Shown piece by piece: positions 22,055 to 23,458 of a stretch of 23,458 nucleotides of DNA. The stretch is taken from positions 1 through 23,458 of IMG/VR virus record IMGVR_UViG_3300025030_000421; one strand, given 5' to 3'. The stretch comes from a virus. The first letter of the stretch is position 1. Each line of letters starts with the position of its first letter. A program made the position numbers and the translations under genes. A model generated the notes under the pieces. It was given only the letters and a program-made list of their open reading frames with translations, did no database searches and was not told the origin of the DNA.

Positions 22055-23458
22055 ATGTGGGTGACGGTTGGCAACATCGCGACGCGTGTTGATCGCGCCT
22101 CGCGTGAGGAGCTTGAGTGGCTGCGCGACTTCCTCGCCTTCGAGGACGCGAAGGCGCGCTACACGCGCGCCTTCCGCACCGGGCAGTGGGATGGGCGCGT
22201 TCGCATGTTCAACGACCGCGCGGCGACGTTCCACACCGGGTTCCTGCCGACGGTGAAGCGCGCAGCACTCGCGCGGAACTTCACGGTCGAAGTCAACGAC
22301 CAGCGTCCGCGACCGCCGCCTGTGCGCGCGTTGAGCGACACGCTGCGCGAACGCCTGGCGGAACGCGATTTTCAACTCTCTGCACTCGAAGCGATGCTGT
22401 TGCATGGGCGCGGTATCGTGCGCGTGCCGACGGGCGGGGGCAAGACGGAGATCGCCGTCGCGTTCGCGTGGTCGGCCAACACGCGCACGATCTTCTTCGT
22501 GCCGAACTTGTCGCTGCTCGAACAGAGCGCGGAGCGGTACGAGCGACTGACTGGGTTGAAGGCAGGGCGTGTCGGCGGCGGTGAGCGTGTGAACTGCGAC
22601 GCCGACTTTGTGGTCTGCACGTTCCAGACGGCCTACCGCAATCTCGGCGACACGGCGATGCGCGCGTATCTTGAGTCATTCGGCGCAGTCATCTTCGATG
22701 AGGTGCACTTGTTGCCCGCCAACACGTTTCGTGTGGCTGGCGCAGCCGCGCGCGGCGCGTACTACCGGATCGGAATGAGCGCGACGCCGCTCGACCGCAA
22801 GGACGGCAAGAGCGTTCACGTCATCGGGGCGTGCGGCCCGGTCATCTACGAGATCGCCACGCAGACGCTCATCGACGCCGACATCCTTGTTCATCCACGC
22901 GTGCGGTTCGTGACTGTCGCCGCCGACGCGCTTGGCAGTAAGGACTGGCGCGAGGTCTACCGTCTCGGTGTCACGGAGAGCGCAGAGCATCTGACGCAGA
23001 TCGTCGCTACTGCGCAGGCCGCGGCGAAGCCCGGGTTCGTCTTCGTGAAGGAGATTCGACACGGCAAGCGCATCACCGAGGCACTTGTCGGCGCGGGCTT
23101 GCGCGCCAAGTTCGTGTGGGGTACACACGACGCTCATGCACGCGCGGAGGCGTTGCGCTTGCTGGAGATCGGCAAGTACGAGTTCCTCGTGAGCAACGTG
23201 TTCGACATCGGGGTGGACGTGCCGACGCTGCGCAGTGCCGTCAACGCGGCCGGGGGCGACAGCATCATCAAGGCGTTGCAGCGTCTCGGGCGCGGGATGC
23301 GTGTGGCCGACGGCAAGACCGAGTTCGAGTTTTGGGACTTCGACGTGCAGGCTCACGCGTGGCTGCGGCGACACACGCGCGCACGCGTGGCCGCTTACGT
23401 CGCTCAGGGTTTCGAGGTGGTGAAGATGCAGCGGCTCGCGTCGGTGGCGTCCGACGCG
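22055..23458 (+). CDS. uvsW: UvsW-like superfamily 2 DNA helicase (3' end outside the window)
   Basis: The frame is open from ATG 22055 to the last base, 468 residues with no stop, so the C-terminus is missing. Residues 1-95 resemble the UvsW N-terminal DNA-binding domain (AFRTGQWDGRVRMFN, FHTGFLPTV). Helicase motifs follow in order: FQLSALEAML (about 106-115), Walker A VPTGGGKT (124-131), FFVPNLSLLEQ (about 147-157), DEVH (215-218), SATP (242-245), FVFVKEIRHGKR, SNVFDIGVDVP, and motif VI QRLGRGMR (409-416). T4 UvsW unwinds R-loops and branched DNA during recombination-dependent replication. The ATG has no clear Shine-Dalgarno sequence, and a stop in frame at 22004-22006 bars a much longer start. 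UvsW-like phage helicase is more likely than a type I restriction or RecG-like enzyme. Confidence 0.85.
   Translation, partial: MWVTVGNIATRVDRASREELEWLRDFLAFEDAKARYTRAFRTGQWDGRVRMFNDRAATFHTGFLPTVKRAALARNFTVEVNDQRPRPPPVRALSDTLRERLAERDFQLSALEAMLLHGRGIVRVPTGGGKTEIAVAFAWSANTRTIFFVPNLSLLEQSAERYERLTGLKAGRVGGGERVNCDADFVVCTFQTAYRNLGDTAMRAYLESFGAVIFDEVHLLPANTFRVAGAAARGAYYRIGMSATPLDRKDGKSVHVIGACGPVIYEIATQTLIDADILVHPRVRFVTVAADALGSKDWREVYRLGVTESAEHLTQIVATAQAAAKPGFVFVKEIRHGKRITEALVGAGLRAKFVWGTHDAHARAEALRLLEIGKYEFLVSNVFDIGVDVPTLRSAVNAAGGDSIIKALQRLGRGMRVADGKTEFEFWDFDVQAHAWLRRHTRARVAAYVAQGFEVVKMQRLASVASDA

Overview
The window looks like the late virion-assembly region of a tailed phage (or prophage) with a contractile tail, i.e. 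a myovirus, on very GC-rich DNA. The evidence is a tail-sheath gene followed at once by a tube-like gene, a two-frame tail-assembly-chaperone pair, a tape measure protein, and a contractile baseplate set (hub, spike, LysM plus gp25-like protein, J-like wedge, second wedge protein, beta-helix tailspike). Every gene I can support is on the + strand. The host cannot be named from this sequence; base composition suggests a high-GC bacterium, and nothing seen decides its Gram type.

Layout. 1-394: C-terminal end of a structural protein with a His-rich 9-residue repeat. 395-472: short gap with a possible leaderless promoter. 473-4227: five head-to-tail (neck/completion) genes, joined by ATGA or GTGA stop/start overlaps. 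4246-6525: sheath and tube, behind a plausible sigma-70-type promoter inside the end of the preceding gene. 6538-6975: an unrecognised 145-residue protein. 7002-7779: chaperone pair whose frame relation requires a +1 or -2 shift if they are fused. 7769-9616: tape measure. 9622-17222: hub, spike, a large protein joining a LysM domain to a gp25-like domain, a J-like wedge protein with a long insertion, and a second wedge-like protein. 17232-20123: tailspike. 20133-21694: a four-gene probable lysis cassette made of three membrane proteins and an NlpC/P60 peptidase. 21695-22054: the only sizeable non-coding stretch, poorer in GC and full of inverted repeats. 22055 to the end: a UvsW-like superfamily 2 helicase, open at the window edge, marking the switch to DNA-metabolism genes.

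How it works together. Neck proteins close the filled capsid and terminate the tail. The chaperones load the tape measure, around which the tube and then the sheath polymerise from the baseplate. The hub and spike form the puncturing tip, the wedge proteins trigger sheath contraction, and the tailspike binds or digests surface glycan. The lysis cassette releases progeny.

The most unusual points are the LysM-gp25 fusion, the chaperone frame relation, a small beta module that appears to recur in four neck and baseplate proteins, and the hairpin-rich intergenic region next to the helicase. No CRISPR array, tRNA, insertion sequence or clear intrinsic terminator was found. All identifications are by reading motifs; no database search was run.
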